Positions 38,452 to 50,028 of a DNA stretch of 64,000 nucleotides are shown one piece after another. Position 1 is the first letter of the stretch; each line of letters begins with the position of its first letter. Source of the DNA: Paenibacillus zeisoli (GTDB lineage Bacteria; Bacillota; Bacilli; Paenibacillales; Paenibacillaceae); the NCBI RefSeq assembly GCF_003994465.1, contig NZ_RZNX01000004.1, positions 201,997-265,996 of the forward strand. Reading direction: 5' to 3'. The notes under the pieces are model-generated. The model searched no databases. It was not told where the DNA came from and was given only the letters and a program-made list of their open reading frames with translations. A program made the translations under genes and the position numbers.

Positions 38452-39129
38452 ATGGTAACATTAAAGGAAAAAAATACCCAGATTGCCAGCTTCACCGGGA
38501 AACTGTTAAGAAATCGTTTTGGCAAAGGACCCGAATCCGTTAACGTATCTCTCGGAGAACGCGGAATCGCCATACATATTCGGAATTTCATTAGTCCAGT
38601 GGAGCAATTCTTACTGGATAAGGAAGAAGAGCAGTCCCTTAGGTACACTAGGGAGCTTCTGATGAAGTCGCTGCTTCCCGAGCTGTCTGCCTATCTGAAG
38701 GCTGAGCTTGCGATTGAGACACAGGAAATGTATTACGACTGGGGACTTCATAACGCTTCCGGGATGATTGTCGGATTATTCGAACTCTACAGTGAGAAAT
38801 CCGAACCGTACCAGGGACAGAAGAGTGTTCATGACAGTGTCATCAAGGTAAGCGGCTTAGTTCAAAAGGAGCCTGTGAATATTGACTCCTGGTGGTTAAA
38901 CTCCAAGACTTTAATTGTAATCAGGGAAGGTATACTTATTATCCTCGAGAAGGAACTTCTTGATATGGGGTATGAGAATATACTTAAATCGACCAAGCGC
39001 AAGATGGAGAAGAGGTTCTTGGATCAGGAGACAGATTTTACAAAGGTACTTAACAAGACACTATCCGATATTTATGTGGATTGGGATTTCACACGGGATC
39101 GAAGTGTAATTGCCTACACTTTTCAATAA
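38452..39129 (+). CDS. DUF2294 (MpsC-like) protein with two domains
   Basis: A 225-aa cytoplasmic protein with two DUF2294-type domains. The first (about 5-112) has the typical LLRNRFGKGPESVNVSLGER and FLLDKEEEQSLRYTRELLM; the second (about 122-225) is more diverged (IVIREGILIILEKELL, YVDWDFTRDRSVIAYTF). Some members are annotated as MpsC of a sodium/bicarbonate uptake system, but the role here is unknown. AGGGAGGTG precedes the ATG. A terminator follows, then an orphan receiver gene. Confidence 0.85.
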   Translation: MVTLKEKNTQIASFTGKLLRNRFGKGPESVNVSLGERGIAIHIRNFISPVEQFLLDKEEEQSLRYTRELLMKSLLPELSAYLKAELAIETQEMYYDWGLHNASGMIVGLFELYSEKSEPYQGQKSVHDSVIKVSGLVQKEPVNIDSWWLNSKTLIVIREGILIILEKELLDMGYENILKSTKRKMEKRFLDQETDFTKVLNKTLSDIYVDWDFTRDRSVIAYTFQ

Positions 39130-39174
39130 TTACATAAGGGTTGTAATGGGTCAGACATGAGAATGAGCTGAACA

Positions 39175-39218
39175 TAAGCCAAAGAAGGAGTGAGTGAACT
39201 CTTTTTTTGGCTTTTTTT
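39175..39218 (+). terminator. Rho-independent terminator after the DUF2294 gene
   Basis: Stem AAGCCAAAGAAGGAGT paired with ACTCTTTTTTTGGCTT (partly A-T/G-U), followed by seven T. Confidence 0.8.
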
Positions 39219-39309
39219 GTTGAGTCCAGAAGTTAATCGCTTACGGTCTTACGGTCTATTCTCCCTTCGTTCAGCACGTAGGCTTCAACAATAAGGAGTG
39301 AAGAAGATA

Positions 39310-39690
39310 ATGAGTTCACCCAATTATACGATTCTGTATGTAGAGGATAATGAGCTGAATATGGCGTTGATGGATCATATCTTTAAAAAGATCCCGCATA
39401 TCAATCTTATCGGTGCTGCAAACGCAGAGGAAGGCATAGAGATCGCTATAAATGGGCAGCCGGATATCATCTTTATGGACATTCAATTGCCCGGCATGAA
39501 CGGCTACGAGGCTCTTAAGGAGCTTCGAATCAGGGAAGAGACTCGGCACATTCCCGTATTGGCAGTCAGTTCATTTGCACAGAAGTCTGATATTGAGAAA
39601 GGATTACAGGCGGGTTTTGCCGATTACATCACCAAGCCTTTCCAGGTGAAGGCTTTCAAAAGTTTGATTGAGCAGTGGATTAAGCTTTAA
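39310..39690 (+). CDS. Orphan response-regulator receiver domain
   Basis: A stand-alone CheY-like receiver of 126 aa without an output domain. Acidic pocket Glu12/Asp13 (VEDN), phospho-acceptor Asp57 (FMDIQLPGMNG), Ser87 and Lys109 (ITKPF) are all present, so it should be phosphorylatable. The sequence is closest in style to receivers of hybrid kinases. AAGGAG is 11 bases before ATG 39310; a GTG at 39298 overlaps that site. No kinase gene is adjacent. Confidence 0.9.
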   Translation: MSSPNYTILYVEDNELNMALMDHIFKKIPHINLIGAANAEEGIEIAINGQPDIIFMDIQLPGMNGYEALKELRIREETRHIPVLAVSSFAQKSDIEKGLQAGFADYITKPFQVKAFKSLIEQWIKL

Positions 39691-39728
39691 GGAACGTTTG
39701 CAAAGAGGAAATCATCTATTTATATGTA

Positions 39729-39767
39729 CAAAAAAGCCCCCGTCCAGGCAGGACAGGGGTTATTTTA
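39729..39767. terminator. Bidirectional terminator
   Basis: A-run, stem CCCCCGTCC / GGACAGGGG (one bulge), then a T-rich stretch. It lies between the convergent receiver gene (+) and the glycine betaine transporter operon (-). Confidence 0.82.
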
Positions 39768-39786
39768 TCTAGAAACACTTTCCATT

Positions 39787-42746
<2,960 letters not shown>

Positions 42747-42816
42747 AAAAAGCTCACCCCTTTTATATCTGTAGGTCTTAGTCTATCAAAAAAAATTCCA
42801 TTTAATCAATTCTTAT

Positions 42817-42854
42817 ATCTGTACATACAGTACGTACAGAAAATACTGTACATA
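42817..42854. promoter_or_regulatory. Candidate GbsR operator
   Basis: CTGTAC (42819) and GTACAG (42834) form an inverted repeat, followed by another TACTGTACA at 42844. The site lies between the divergent opuAA and gbsR genes, about 70 bases upstream of opuAA. Assignment to GbsR is inferred from position. Confidence 0.5.
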
Positions 42855-42906
42855 GTTTATGCGAATAATGCTCACTCTACCTCCTAAATGCTATCTAAGT
42901 CGTTTC

Positions 42907-42935
42907 TTTACATTTAGGCACTCTTTTTCTAAGAT
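42907..42935 (+). promoter_or_regulatory. gbsR promoter
   Basis: TTTACA and TAAGAT are 17 bases apart, 44 bases before the gbsR ATG. It does not overlap the CTGTAC repeats. Confidence 0.55.
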
Positions 42936-42979
42936 AAGATACATAAGTGTTCAATGAGGTTAAATAGGAGGCTGCAAGC

Positions 42980-43543
42980 ATGAGCTTGGAACAGCTTAAT
43001 GAGCAGGAGCAAGCGGCTCTTCAGAAGGTCCGCAAGCGAGTAATTGAAGCTATAGGAAGAAATATGGATTTATATGGAGTGACCCTATCTACCGGGCATC
43101 TGTACGGTTTGCTGTTCTTTGCAGACAAGCCGATGACGCTGGATGAAATGGGACAGGAAATGAAGATGAGTAAGACCAGTATGAGCACGGGAGTACGTAC
43201 GCTGCTGGATCTTAAGATGGTTAATAAAGTATGGGAAAAAGGTTCCCGCAAGGACCTGTATGAAGTGGAGTACGACTGGTATCAGACTTTCAATGACTTC
43301 TTCGCCATCAAATGGCGTAAAGCTGTGGAGACCAATCTGAATGTACTAAGACGTTCTATACTGGAACTGGATAAGTGGATTGCCGAGACAGAGGTTGAAG
43401 CAGTGAAGAGGGTTCTGATCGAGGATCAAAGGAAGATGAGAGAAGCTGTGGAATACTACCTGTGGCTTGACCGGTTAATTGACACGCTGGAGAGCGGGGA
43501 GATTTATAATCTGGTTCCGAGGCAGGTTGAACCGAAAGCGTAA
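42980..43543 (+). CDS. GbsR/MarR family transcriptional regulator
   Basis: A 187-aa winged-helix repressor of the GbsR/OpcR group. The helix-turn-helix spans about residues 50-95 (TLDEMGQEMKMSKTSMSTGVRTLLDLKMV), followed by a wing (WEKGSRKDLYEVE) and a C-terminal dimerisation helix. Relatives control choline/glycine betaine uptake genes in response to choline or osmolarity. It is divergent from the transporter operon. A GGAGG-like AGGAGGC is 8 bases before the ATG. Confidence 0.9.
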   Translation: MSLEQLNEQEQAALQKVRKRVIEAIGRNMDLYGVTLSTGHLYGLLFFADKPMTLDEMGQEMKMSKTSMSTGVRTLLDLKMVNKVWEKGSRKDLYEVEYDWYQTFNDFFAIKWRKAVETNLNVLRRSILELDKWIAETEVEAVKRVLIEDQRKMREAVEYYLWLDRLIDTLESGEIYNLVPRQVEPKA

Positions 43544-43568
43544 GCGGATAACCGCTTACGCTTTTTTT
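43536..43568 (+). terminator. Rho-independent terminator of gbsR
   Basis: Perfect stem AGCGTAAGCGG / CCGCTTACGCT, loop ATAA and seven T. The gbsR stop codon lies in the left arm. Confidence 0.95.
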
Positions 43569-43588
43569 GAATGGCACAATTCATGCAC

Positions 43589-44158
43589 TTATCCTATACC
43601 CAGCACGTCGGAAGCCAGACACAGAAGCATAAGAACGGCCAATATGGCACCAGAGTAGCGGGCAAGGAGTTTCGTGCTCCCCGTTGTACCAGAGACAGCG
43701 AATCGTAAATACATGAAGCTTCCTGCAGCTATTAGAAGCAGCTCAGCTATCATGGATAGGGTACTACTGCGCCACAGACCGAATCCAAGCAGGGGAAGAT
43801 GGCAGAGATTGCCAGGCAGAATCGGAAGATCAGAGTGGTGCACGAGCAGATCAAGAATCCAGTGGCTGAATACTACGGCGCCCACGGTATAGCCTCCCCG
43901 CTTCCCCCAGAGCTTTCTCGCCAGGAAGCCAGTCAAGACAGCAAGCACAAGAACACTGAGCAGGGAGTGAGAGTAATCCGCGTGAATCACCTGATTCCCA
44001 TAGCCAACCCCTGTCTTGACTACAGTCTCGATATTGCTCACATACAAAGGGACAAAGATGACGTCAATCAGTTGGGTGGACAGCATGAGAGCCCAGAGTG
44101 GAACCTCGGGTACCTTAGCCTTCACAGCTGCTGCAAGACCAAAGTGGCCGGCTAACAT
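43589..44158 (-). CDS. YdjM-like membrane protein (putative metal-dependent hydrolase fold)
   Basis: A 189-aa protein with about five hydrophobic segments. It carries conserved His/Asp motifs of the YdjM/DUF457-like membrane proteins: the N-terminal GHFGLAAAV, DYSHSLLS (about 61-68) and HWILDLLVHHSD (about 98-109). Substrate and activity are unknown. GGGGGAG lies 5 bases before the ATG, and the start overlaps the stop of a 32-aa gene, so the two are translationally coupled under a promoter with two palindromes. Confidence 0.8.
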   Translation of the reverse strand: MLAGHFGLAAAVKAKVPEVPLWALMLSTQLIDVIFVPLYVSNIETVVKTGVGYGNQVIHADYSHSLLSVLVLAVLTGFLARKLWGKRGGYTVGAVVFSHWILDLLVHHSDLPILPGNLCHLPLLGFGLWRSSTLSMIAELLLIAAGSFMYLRFAVSGTTGSTKLLARYSGAILAVLMLLCLASDVLGIG

Positions 44159-44250
44159 AGCTTCTCCCCCTTCTTCTTAAGTCTGCCAAGACGGGAATCA
44201 AGATAACCACAAAGGCACGTGAACAAGAGCAGAAACAGAATGAAACTCAT
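44152..44250 (-). CDS. Small membrane peptide (32 aa), unknown
   Basis: ATG 44250 has an AAAGGAG ribosome site 8 bases upstream. The product starts MSFILFLLLFTCLCGYL, one hydrophobic helix with two cysteines, and ends in a basic tail (RLGRLKKKGEKLC). Its stop overlaps the start of the YdjM-like gene by 7 bases. It is the first gene after the operator-bearing promoter. It could be a real peptide or a leader that couples translation; size limits certainty. Confidence 0.6.
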   Translation of the reverse strand: MSFILFLLLFTCLCGYLDSRLGRLKKKGEKLC

Positions 44251-44272
44251 GGCAGGATCTCCTTTCGAACCT

Positions 44273-44320
44273 AAACTAATAACATTAGTTTTATTATAAC
44301 TAATACCATTAGTTTTTCAA
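44273..44320 (-). promoter_or_regulatory. Promoter with two palindromic operators
   Basis: On the minus strand TTGAAA (44320-44315) and TATAAT (44298-44293) are 16 bases apart. The palindrome AACTAATACCATTAGTT (44298-44314, + strand) fills the spacer. A second copy, AAACTAATAACATTAGTTT (44273-44291), lies just downstream of the -10. This is the classical layout for a dimeric repressor of TetR or MarR type. The regulator gene is not identified. Confidence 0.8.
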
Positions 44321-44344
44321 TAGCCTATTCCATATTTCTGCAAA

Positions 44345-44385
44345 TAAAAAGCAGGTCTTCGGTCTGATCCACCGAAGCCTGCTTC
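44345..44385 (-). terminator. Rho-independent terminator of the pst operon
   Basis: Stem GCAGGTCTTCGGT / ACCGAAGCCTGC (one bulge/mismatch). The A run at the left gives a U run on the minus transcript, 20 bases after pstB. Confidence 0.88.
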
Positions 44386-44404
44386 CGTTCACTTGTCTGT
44401 GTAA

Positions 44405-45160
44405 TCACCCAAACCGGCCGGATATATACTCCTGCGTATTCGGCTTGGATGGATTGGTGAAGATGATGCTTGTCTCGTTATATTCCATTAGACTGCCAAG
44501 GTAGAAATAAGCGGTGAAATCCGAGACCCGTGCAGCCTGCTGCATATTATGGGTCACGATAACGATGGTCAGCGACTTCTTCAGCTCGCCGATGAGTTCT
44601 TCAATCTTGGATGTTGAGATGGGATCCAGGGCGGATGCAGGTTCATCCAGAAGCAGAATATCCGGATTAACCGAGAGTGCCCGGGCGATACATAACCGCT
44701 GCTGTTGACCTCCCGAAAGGGACAGGGCAGAAGTATGCAGGCGGTCCTTGACCTCATCCCAGAGGGCAGCTTTGCGAAGACTATCTTCTACGATCTGATC
44801 AAGCTGCTTGCGGTTCTTGATTCCATGGTATTTGGGACCAAAGGCAATGTTCTCATAAATAGACTTATAAAAAGGATTAGGCCGCTGCCATACCATTCCG
44901 ATCTTTTGACGCAGCACGGTGACATCGGTCTCGGACGAATTAATGTCCTTATCTCCGATCCAGATGTTCCCGGTCTGACGGGAACCCGGAATTTCATCAT
45001 TCATCCGGTTGAGTGAACGGAGGAACGTGGATTTGCCGCAGCCGGAAGGGCCGATCAAAGCCGTTACACTCTGCTCGGCAAAGGTCATGTCAATACCTTT
45101 TACCGCCTCATGTTCTCCATAATAGACTTTAAGATTTTCAGTACGTAAGGTGTCCGTCAT
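44405..45160 (-). CDS. pstB: Phosphate ABC transporter ATP-binding protein
   Basis: A 251-aa PstB that energises phosphate uptake through PstCA. Walker [10 protein letters not shown] (about 36-44), Q-loop MVWQRPNPF, signature [15 protein letters not shown] and Walker [12 protein letters not shown] are all canonical. It is last in pstS-C-A-B and is followed by a terminator; no phoU gene follows. Confidence 0.97.
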   Translation of the reverse strand: MTDTLRTENLKVYYGEHEAVKGIDMTFAEQSVTALIGPSGCGKSTFLRSLNRMNDEIPGSRQTGNIWIGDKDINSSETDVTVLRQKIGMVWQRPNPFYKSIYENIAFGPKYHGIKNRKQLDQIVEDSLRKAALWDEVKDRLHTSALSLSGGQQQRLCIARALSVNPDILLLDEPASALDPISTSKIEELIGELKKSLTIVIVTHNMQQAARVSDFTAYFYLGSLMEYNETSIIFTNPSKPNTQEYISGRFG

Positions 45161-45188
45161 GAGCCGTTCTCCTCTTCCTTATCATTTA

Positions 45189-46076
45189 TCATTTGATCGA
45201 TGTGAATTTCCGGTACAGTGCTCTGCCAAGCCAGCGGGCCAGCAGGTTGAAGATCAGAACCAGAATAACCAGGACGGCGGATGCGCCTGCGGCAATCTGT
45301 GCGGCATCAGGTGCAAGTCCTTCGCTGTTGACCTTCCAGATGTGCACAGCCAGCGTCTCAGCCGGCCGGAACGGGTTCAGCGGCGAATTATGATGCAGCG
45401 GGTTCCAGTCGCTGAAGTTAATATGCGGCGTAGTCATTCCTGCCGTGAAGAGCAGGGCAGCAGCTTCACCGAAGACCCGGCCAGCCGCCAGAATGGTGCC
45501 CGTTACGATGATCGGCAGCGCCACCGGGAACAGGATGGAGGTGATGATTTTCCATTTAGACAAACCCATGGCAAGTCCAGCTTCCTTCTGTTCCTTCGGT
45601 ACGCTGCGGAAGGCCTGCTCGGTTACACGCACCATCAAAGGCATGTTAAAGATCGTAAGTACAATGGCTCCCGAGAACAGCGAGAATCCGAAGTCGAACT
45701 GCTGAACGACAACCAGGAGACCGAACAGACCCACCACGATGGAGGGGAAGGAGGACAGCACCTCAACAATAAGGCGGATGGCGTCTGTCAGCTTGTTCGG
45801 CTTCGCATATTCAGCCATATAGATGCCTGCCCCAAGGCCGAGTGGAATGGTAATGATCATGGTAAGGATTAGCAGATATAAGGAATTAAAGAGCTGAGGC
45901 CCAATTCCGCCTCCTTCGCGGATCGTCTGAGGCTCTGAAGTCAAGAAGTCCCAGCTGATATGACTGAGCCCTCTAAATAGAATAAAGCCCAGCATGCCCA
46001 AGAGCACGGCTACAATCAACAGGGCGAAAAATACAATTATACCGGTTGCAAGCTTATCGGCGGCTTTCGGTTTCAA
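45189..46076 (-). CDS. pstA: Phosphate ABC transporter permease PstA
   Basis: A 295-aa six-segment permease. The family motif region EAGLAMGLSKWKIITSILFPVALP (about 165-190) is the ATPase-coupling EAA loop. The charged/aliphatic pattern and the GAGIYMAEYA stretch match PstA. It overlaps the end of pstC by 4 bases (ATGA) and is coupled to it. Confidence 0.96.
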   Translation of the reverse strand: MKPKAADKLATGIIVFFALLIVAVLLGMLGFILFRGLSHISWDFLTSEPQTIREGGGIGPQLFNSLYLLILTMIITIPLGLGAGIYMAEYAKPNKLTDAIRLIVEVLSSFPSIVVGLFGLLVVVQQFDFGFSLFSGAIVLTIFNMPLMVRVTEQAFRSVPKEQKEAGLAMGLSKWKIITSILFPVALPIIVTGTILAAGRVFGEAAALLFTAGMTTPHINFSDWNPLHHNSPLNPFRPAETLAVHIWKVNSEGLAPDAAQIAAGASAVLVILVLIFNLLARWLGRALYRKFTSIK

Positions 46077-46972
46077 AGTTTATGTCTCCTTTCGAGAAGC
46101 CTTACGACAAAGACAAAGACGAAGGTCATCAGCATCAAGATCATAGCCATACTCCAAAGTGCATTGTTCTGCACAGATCCCATAACGGTATTACTCATAT
46201 TCAGCGTAATTACACTGGTGAGGGTAGAAGCCGATTCGAACAACGAGGTCGGGATATGCGGTGCGTTCCCGATCACCATCTGTACCGCAAGAGCTTCACC
46301 AAAGGCGCGGGCCATACCCAGAACTACCCCGGTCAGAATAGAAGGAAGAACCGTAGGGATAATGACACCGTAAATGGTCTGCCAGCGGGTTGCCCCAAGC
46401 CCGTATGAAGCTTCCTTGAGATTGCGGGGCAGGGCCCCAAGCGCATCAGTAGCAATACTGGTGATGGTAGGTAGAATCATAATCGAAAGGACGATGGCTC
46501 CGGCAGCCACACCGATCCCTTGACCCGGGAAGGTATCGCGCATGAAAGGGACCAGGATACTCAGTCCGATAAATCCATATACGACAGATGGAATTCCTGC
46601 AAGCAGCTCGATGACTGGCTGAAGCAGCTTTTTGCCCCAGGAAGGAACGATTTCAGTCATGAACAGGGCTGCACATACACTCAGCGGGCTTGCGATTACC
46701 GCAGCCAGGAGAGAGGTCAGGAAAGATCCATAAATGAACGGCAGCGCGCCGAATTTGTTATCATCCGGGCTCCAGGTGGATCCGAACAAGAAGTCGGATA
46801 GACTTACGTTATTGATGGCAAAGGTGGAAATACCCTTGGTAGCTACGAAATAAACAATGGATATGATGATAACAATGAGGAAGAGCACACATATGGTTGT
46901 ATATCCCCGCCCAATCCATTCCTCAGTACGATGCTTGCGCAGCAGAAGGGGGGTATCCTGGTTAGATTTCAT
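46073..46972 (-). CDS. pstC: Phosphate ABC transporter permease PstC
   Basis: A 299-aa six-segment permease, partner of PstA. The EAA loop is EASYGLGATRWQTIYGVIIPTVLP and the ELLAGIPSVVYGFIGL motif is diagnostic. AAGGAC lies upstream of the ATG. A 94-base gap separates it from pstS. Confidence 0.96.
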   Translation of the reverse strand: MKSNQDTPLLLRKHRTEEWIGRGYTTICVLFLIVIIISIVYFVATKGISTFAINNVSLSDFLFGSTWSPDDNKFGALPFIYGSFLTSLLAAVIASPLSVCAALFMTEIVPSWGKKLLQPVIELLAGIPSVVYGFIGLSILVPFMRDTFPGQGIGVAAGAIVLSIMILPTITSIATDALGALPRNLKEASYGLGATRWQTIYGVIIPTVLPSILTGVVLGMARAFGEALAVQMVIGNAPHIPTSLFESASTLTSVITLNMSNTVMGSVQNNALWSMAMILMLMTFVFVFVVRLLERRHKL

Positions 46973-47066
46973 GAGGTCCTTCTTTCCTTTCTAAATTGAA
47001 AATAGAGGCAGAAGGTTACTCTTCCGCCTCTTGGTATAAATTCGTGACCAGCCGAGTTACTAGAAC

Positions 47067-47993
47067 TTACTTCGTTACGTTACCTGTTTCATCACGCTTT
47101 ACTTGCATTTTATTTGCAGGGATGTAACCAAGCTCAACCACGTCGCCGTTTTGAACTTCGTCAGTCATGAAGTAATCCAGGAATGCCTTCGTAGTAGCAT
47201 CCGGCTCACCTTTAGTGTACATGTGCTCGTAAGCCCATACCGGATATTTACCAGAAATCACGTTGTCAACCGTTGCATCTACACCTTCATATTGAACAGC
47301 TTTCACTTTGTCATCCAGGTAAGAGAGAGCAAGATAGCCAATGGCACCTGGAGTTTCTGTAACCAGCTTCTTAACTGTACCTGATGAATCTTCTTGGATT
47401 GAGCCCTTCAAGTCTTCGGTCTTGGTTCCCAGAGCGAATTTCTCGAATGTAGCACGAGTACCGGAGCTGCTAGGTCTGTTCACGATCACGATCGCTTGGT
47501 CTTTACCTTGAACATCTTTCCAGTTCGTGATTTTGCCTGTGAAAATATCAACCAGCTGCTGTTTGGTAAGGTTGGTCACACCAACTTCAGGGTTAACAAC
47601 GGCAGCAATCGCGACTACAGCGACTTGATGGTCAATCAATTCTTTCGCTGCGGCAGCGTCTTTCATTTTCTCGGAAGCGAAAACGTCAGAGTTACCGATT
47701 TGAACTTGTCCGCCTGATACTTGAGTAAGTCCTGTACCACTGCCTCCGCCTTGAACCTGTACGGATACACCGGAGTTTTTATCCATGAACTTCTTGCCTA
47801 CTTGTTCAACGAGTGGTTGAAGTGCTGTAGAACCGGAAGCAAGAATGGATCCGCTAAGAGTTGTAGTTTCAGCTGAATCAGCATTTTTGTCAGTTGTAGT
47901 TGTTCCAGACGTATTGTCCTTGTTGCCACATGCTGCAAGTGATACTGCAAAAGCAAGCGTAAGAGTCAAAAGGAGCAGCTTCTTTAATTTCAT
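47067..47993 (-). CDS. pstS: Phosphate-binding lipoprotein PstS
   Basis: A 308-aa substrate-binding lipoprotein. The signal peptide ends at LAAC with Cys22 as lipidation site. Phosphate-binding residues occur in SGSTALQPL, GGGSGTGL and RPSSSGTRATFE. GGGGAG is about 10 bases before the ATG. In the upstream gap, minus-strand TTTATC and TTTACA 12 bases apart (around 48090) could be part of a PhoP site, but this is weak. It is first in pstSCAB. Confidence 0.96.
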   Translation of the reverse strand: MKLKKLLLLTLTLAFAVSLAACGNKDNTSGTTTTDKNADSAETTTLSGSILASGSTALQPLVEQVGKKFMDKNSGVSVQVQGGGSGTGLTQVSGGQVQIGNSDVFASEKMKDAAAAKELIDHQVAVVAIAAVVNPEVGVTNLTKQQLVDIFTGKITNWKDVQGKDQAIVIVNRPSSSGTRATFEKFALGTKTEDLKGSIQEDSSGTVKKLVTETPGAIGYLALSYLDDKVKAVQYEGVDATVDNVISGKYPVWAYEHMYTKGEPDATTKAFLDYFMTDEVQNGDVVELGYIPANKMQVKRDETGNVTK

Positions 47994-48187
47994 TGTTCGT
48001 AATCTCCCCTAAATGTTTTTTTTATTTGGTCGAATTTTGTTCTCGACTCTTAAAAGTATAGGGCCCATTCATCATTCTAAATTCGTTACTTTGTAAATGG
48101 AGTGATAAAAAGTAGAAGAAAAAGCTGATGTAAGCATAGATTTTATCTAATTATCTGGCTAAGATAGAGGAAGGAGGCGGTCATTGT

Positions 48188-49081
48188 ATGAACATTGTAA
48201 AGCTGAAAATTGTCGTTTTAATAGATAAATACAAGAAAATTTCCGATGTGGCCGGGGTGCTGGGTCTCAAACAGCCAACAGTCACCTTTCATATGAAAAG
48301 CCTCGAGGAGGAGCTGGGAACGGCGATCTTTGACACCCGCCGCGGCCGGGTAATCCTGACGGAGGCAGGTAAAGCGTTGCTGTATTATGCACAAAGAATT
48401 ACATCCTTAACCGACGAAGCGATTAATATCGTGGCGGATTTCGATACCCTGGAACGCGGAACACTGCGAATTGGTGCAGGGCTTATGCCAGGTAATTATT
48501 ATCTTCCGACTGTAGCAGGGCGATTCATGCGTCAATTTCCCGGGATTCATCTGGATATCAAGATCAGGGCCGATGAGGATATTGTAAGGATGCTTCAGCA
48601 GGCAGATATTGATCTGGCGGTCATGCATACGAATCAACCTTTTAACGAGGATAATTTGGAGTGTGAAGTGCTGGAAGAGGATGAGATCGTACTTATTTAT
48701 CCGGCTGAACATTCTTTTGCGGCACTGAAAAAGATTGACGTGAACCAGATTGCCCAGGAGCGCTTCATCCAGCATGCGGCCGGGTCGTTCATTCGCGGTT
48801 TCTCAGAGCGCTGGGCAGCAGCGAATCAAGTGAATCTGTGGAACTCCGCTGGGATGGACTCGCCGGAAGCGGTGAAGCTGGCCGTGCAGTCCCGGGCGGG
48901 GATTTCTTTTTATACGAAAAGAGGGTTACTGCTTATGGACGATCCTTCTTCTGCCGGAGTTCGAACTGCGCCTCTGCCCGGCAACACGGTCCCAGATCCG
49001 CAAATTACACTGATCTACCGGAAGGACCGACCTGTTACGGCGGCTGGAAGGGAATTCGCCGCTTTTCTAAGATCTATCTAA
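48188..49081 (+). CDS. LysR family transcriptional regulator
   Basis: A 297-aa LysR-type regulator. The N-terminal winged helix (about 1-65: DVAGVLGLKQPTVTFHMKSLEEELGTAIFDTRR) is followed by a periplasmic-binding-like effector domain. AAGGAGGCGG lies 7 bases before the ATG. It is divergent from pstS, 194 bases apart. LysR proteins often control the divergent gene, but pst control by LysR would be unusual, so the target is open. Confidence 0.9.
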   Translation: MNIVKLKIVVLIDKYKKISDVAGVLGLKQPTVTFHMKSLEEELGTAIFDTRRGRVILTEAGKALLYYAQRITSLTDEAINIVADFDTLERGTLRIGAGLMPGNYYLPTVAGRFMRQFPGIHLDIKIRADEDIVRMLQQADIDLAVMHTNQPFNEDNLECEVLEEDEIVLIYPAEHSFAALKKIDVNQIAQERFIQHAAGSFIRGFSERWAAANQVNLWNSAGMDSPEAVKLAVQSRAGISFYTKRGLLLMDDPSSAGVRTAPLPGNTVPDPQITLIYRKDRPVTAAGREFAAFLRSI

Positions 49082-49087
49082 TATTCG

Positions 49088-49117
49088 TGCAACTTAAATT
49101 CTCTGGCAGGCATCTTA
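49088..49117 (+). promoter_or_regulatory. Candidate ECF-type promoter of the sigma operon
   Basis: TGCAAC, 17 bases, then CATCTTA resembles the TGAAAC/CGT pattern used by ECF sigma factors. It lies directly upstream of the ECF gene, compatible with autoregulation. The match is imperfect. Confidence 0.3.
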
Positions 49118-49148
49118 TGTAGGGGAGGGGGGAGCCGATCTGGATGTA

Positions 49149-49694
49149 GTGCAGGAATTAGTAGAGAAGAACGAGGCGGCGCTTCGGCATCTGATGGATC
49201 AGTATGGGGACGAACTGCTGCGAACAGCTTACTTGCTGCTGAAGGATCGGCAGGCTGCAGAAGAAGCTGTGCAGGATACCTTTATTGAAGTATACACGCA
49301 GATCAGCAAGCTAAGAGACAGAGATAAGTTGAGAAGCTGGATGTTCCGCATTATGATTAACCGCTGCCGGATGAGACAGCGTACCTGGAGCTGGAAGAAT
49401 CTATTCCCCAGCAGTGAAGTGGAGTCATGGCTGGAGGATGAGCAGCAGCACGGTCCAGAGTTTCAGATATTTCTAGAGTGGAGAAACGGACGGCTAAGTG
49501 ACGCGATTCATCAGCTGGCCTACATTTACCGGGAAGTGATTACCCTATATTATTACAGCGAAATGTCGATCCAGGAAATCGCGGAGCAGCTGAATATAAG
49601 TGAGAATACGATTAAAGCACGGCTGGTCAGGGGTCGGAATCAGTTAAGAAGCTTATGGGAGAAGGAGGAGCGGCAGGATGAACAGGGAACCTAG
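49149..49694 (+). CDS. ECF-type RNA polymerase sigma factor
   Basis: A 181-aa sigma-70 family protein with only regions 2 and 4. Region 2 (about 10-80) has AEEAVQDTFIEVY and LRSWMFRIMINRCR; region 4 (about 115-170) has the helix-turn-helix SIQEIAEQLNISENTIKARLVRGR. The start is uncertain: GTG 49149 is about 15 bases from the GGGGGGAG site. The codon run upstream (CTG at 49140) would give a natural-looking MDVVQELVEKN but needs a rare start. It overlaps the next gene by 17 bases. Confidence 0.93.
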   Translation: MQELVEKNEAALRHLMDQYGDELLRTAYLLLKDRQAAEEAVQDTFIEVYTQISKLRDRDKLRSWMFRIMINRCRMRQRTWSWKNLFPSSEVESWLEDEQQHGPEFQIFLEWRNGRLSDAIHQLAYIYREVITLYYYSEMSIQEIAEQLNISENTIKARLVRGRNQLRSLWEKEERQDEQGT

Positions 49695-50028
49695 TACTAG
49701 TACGCCAAAGCAGAAGCTTGATCAGGAACTGAAATCGTTACATTTTACATATCAAACGGAAGTACTCAAGAGAACACATCCCAGCAGCTGGGGTGAACAG
49801 CTTCGAATGTTCTGGAACTATGAAATTGAAATCCCCGTTATTCCTGCTGCGGGTACACTTACTCTCATTGCAGTGATCCTCTTCCTGCACCCATGGAGCA
49901 GTTCCGTATCTCATAACCCTGAACAGTTCGCTGATCGAGGCCCTTTGATAGAAGCCTATGGCAATACCTATTGGAAAAAGGACTACGAAAGGGCGGTGGC
50001 AAGACTTGAAGATAAGACTCAAGATTAA
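49678..50028 (+). CDS. Candidate membrane anti-sigma factor
   Basis: A 116-aa protein with a ~53-residue cytoplasmic N-terminus, one membrane helix (about 54-72) and a short outer domain. No zinc-binding HxxxCxxC motif is present, so it is not a classical ZAS protein. Position directly behind an ECF gene, with a 17-base overlap, and topology suggest an anti-sigma role. AAGGAGGAG lies 7 bases before the ATG. Its 3' end overlaps the next gene. Confidence 0.6.
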   Translation: MNREPSTSTPKQKLDQELKSLHFTYQTEVLKRTHPSSWGEQLRMFWNYEIEIPVIPAAGTLTLIAVILFLHPWSSSVSHNPEQFADRGPLIEAYGNTYWKKDYERAVARLEDKTQD

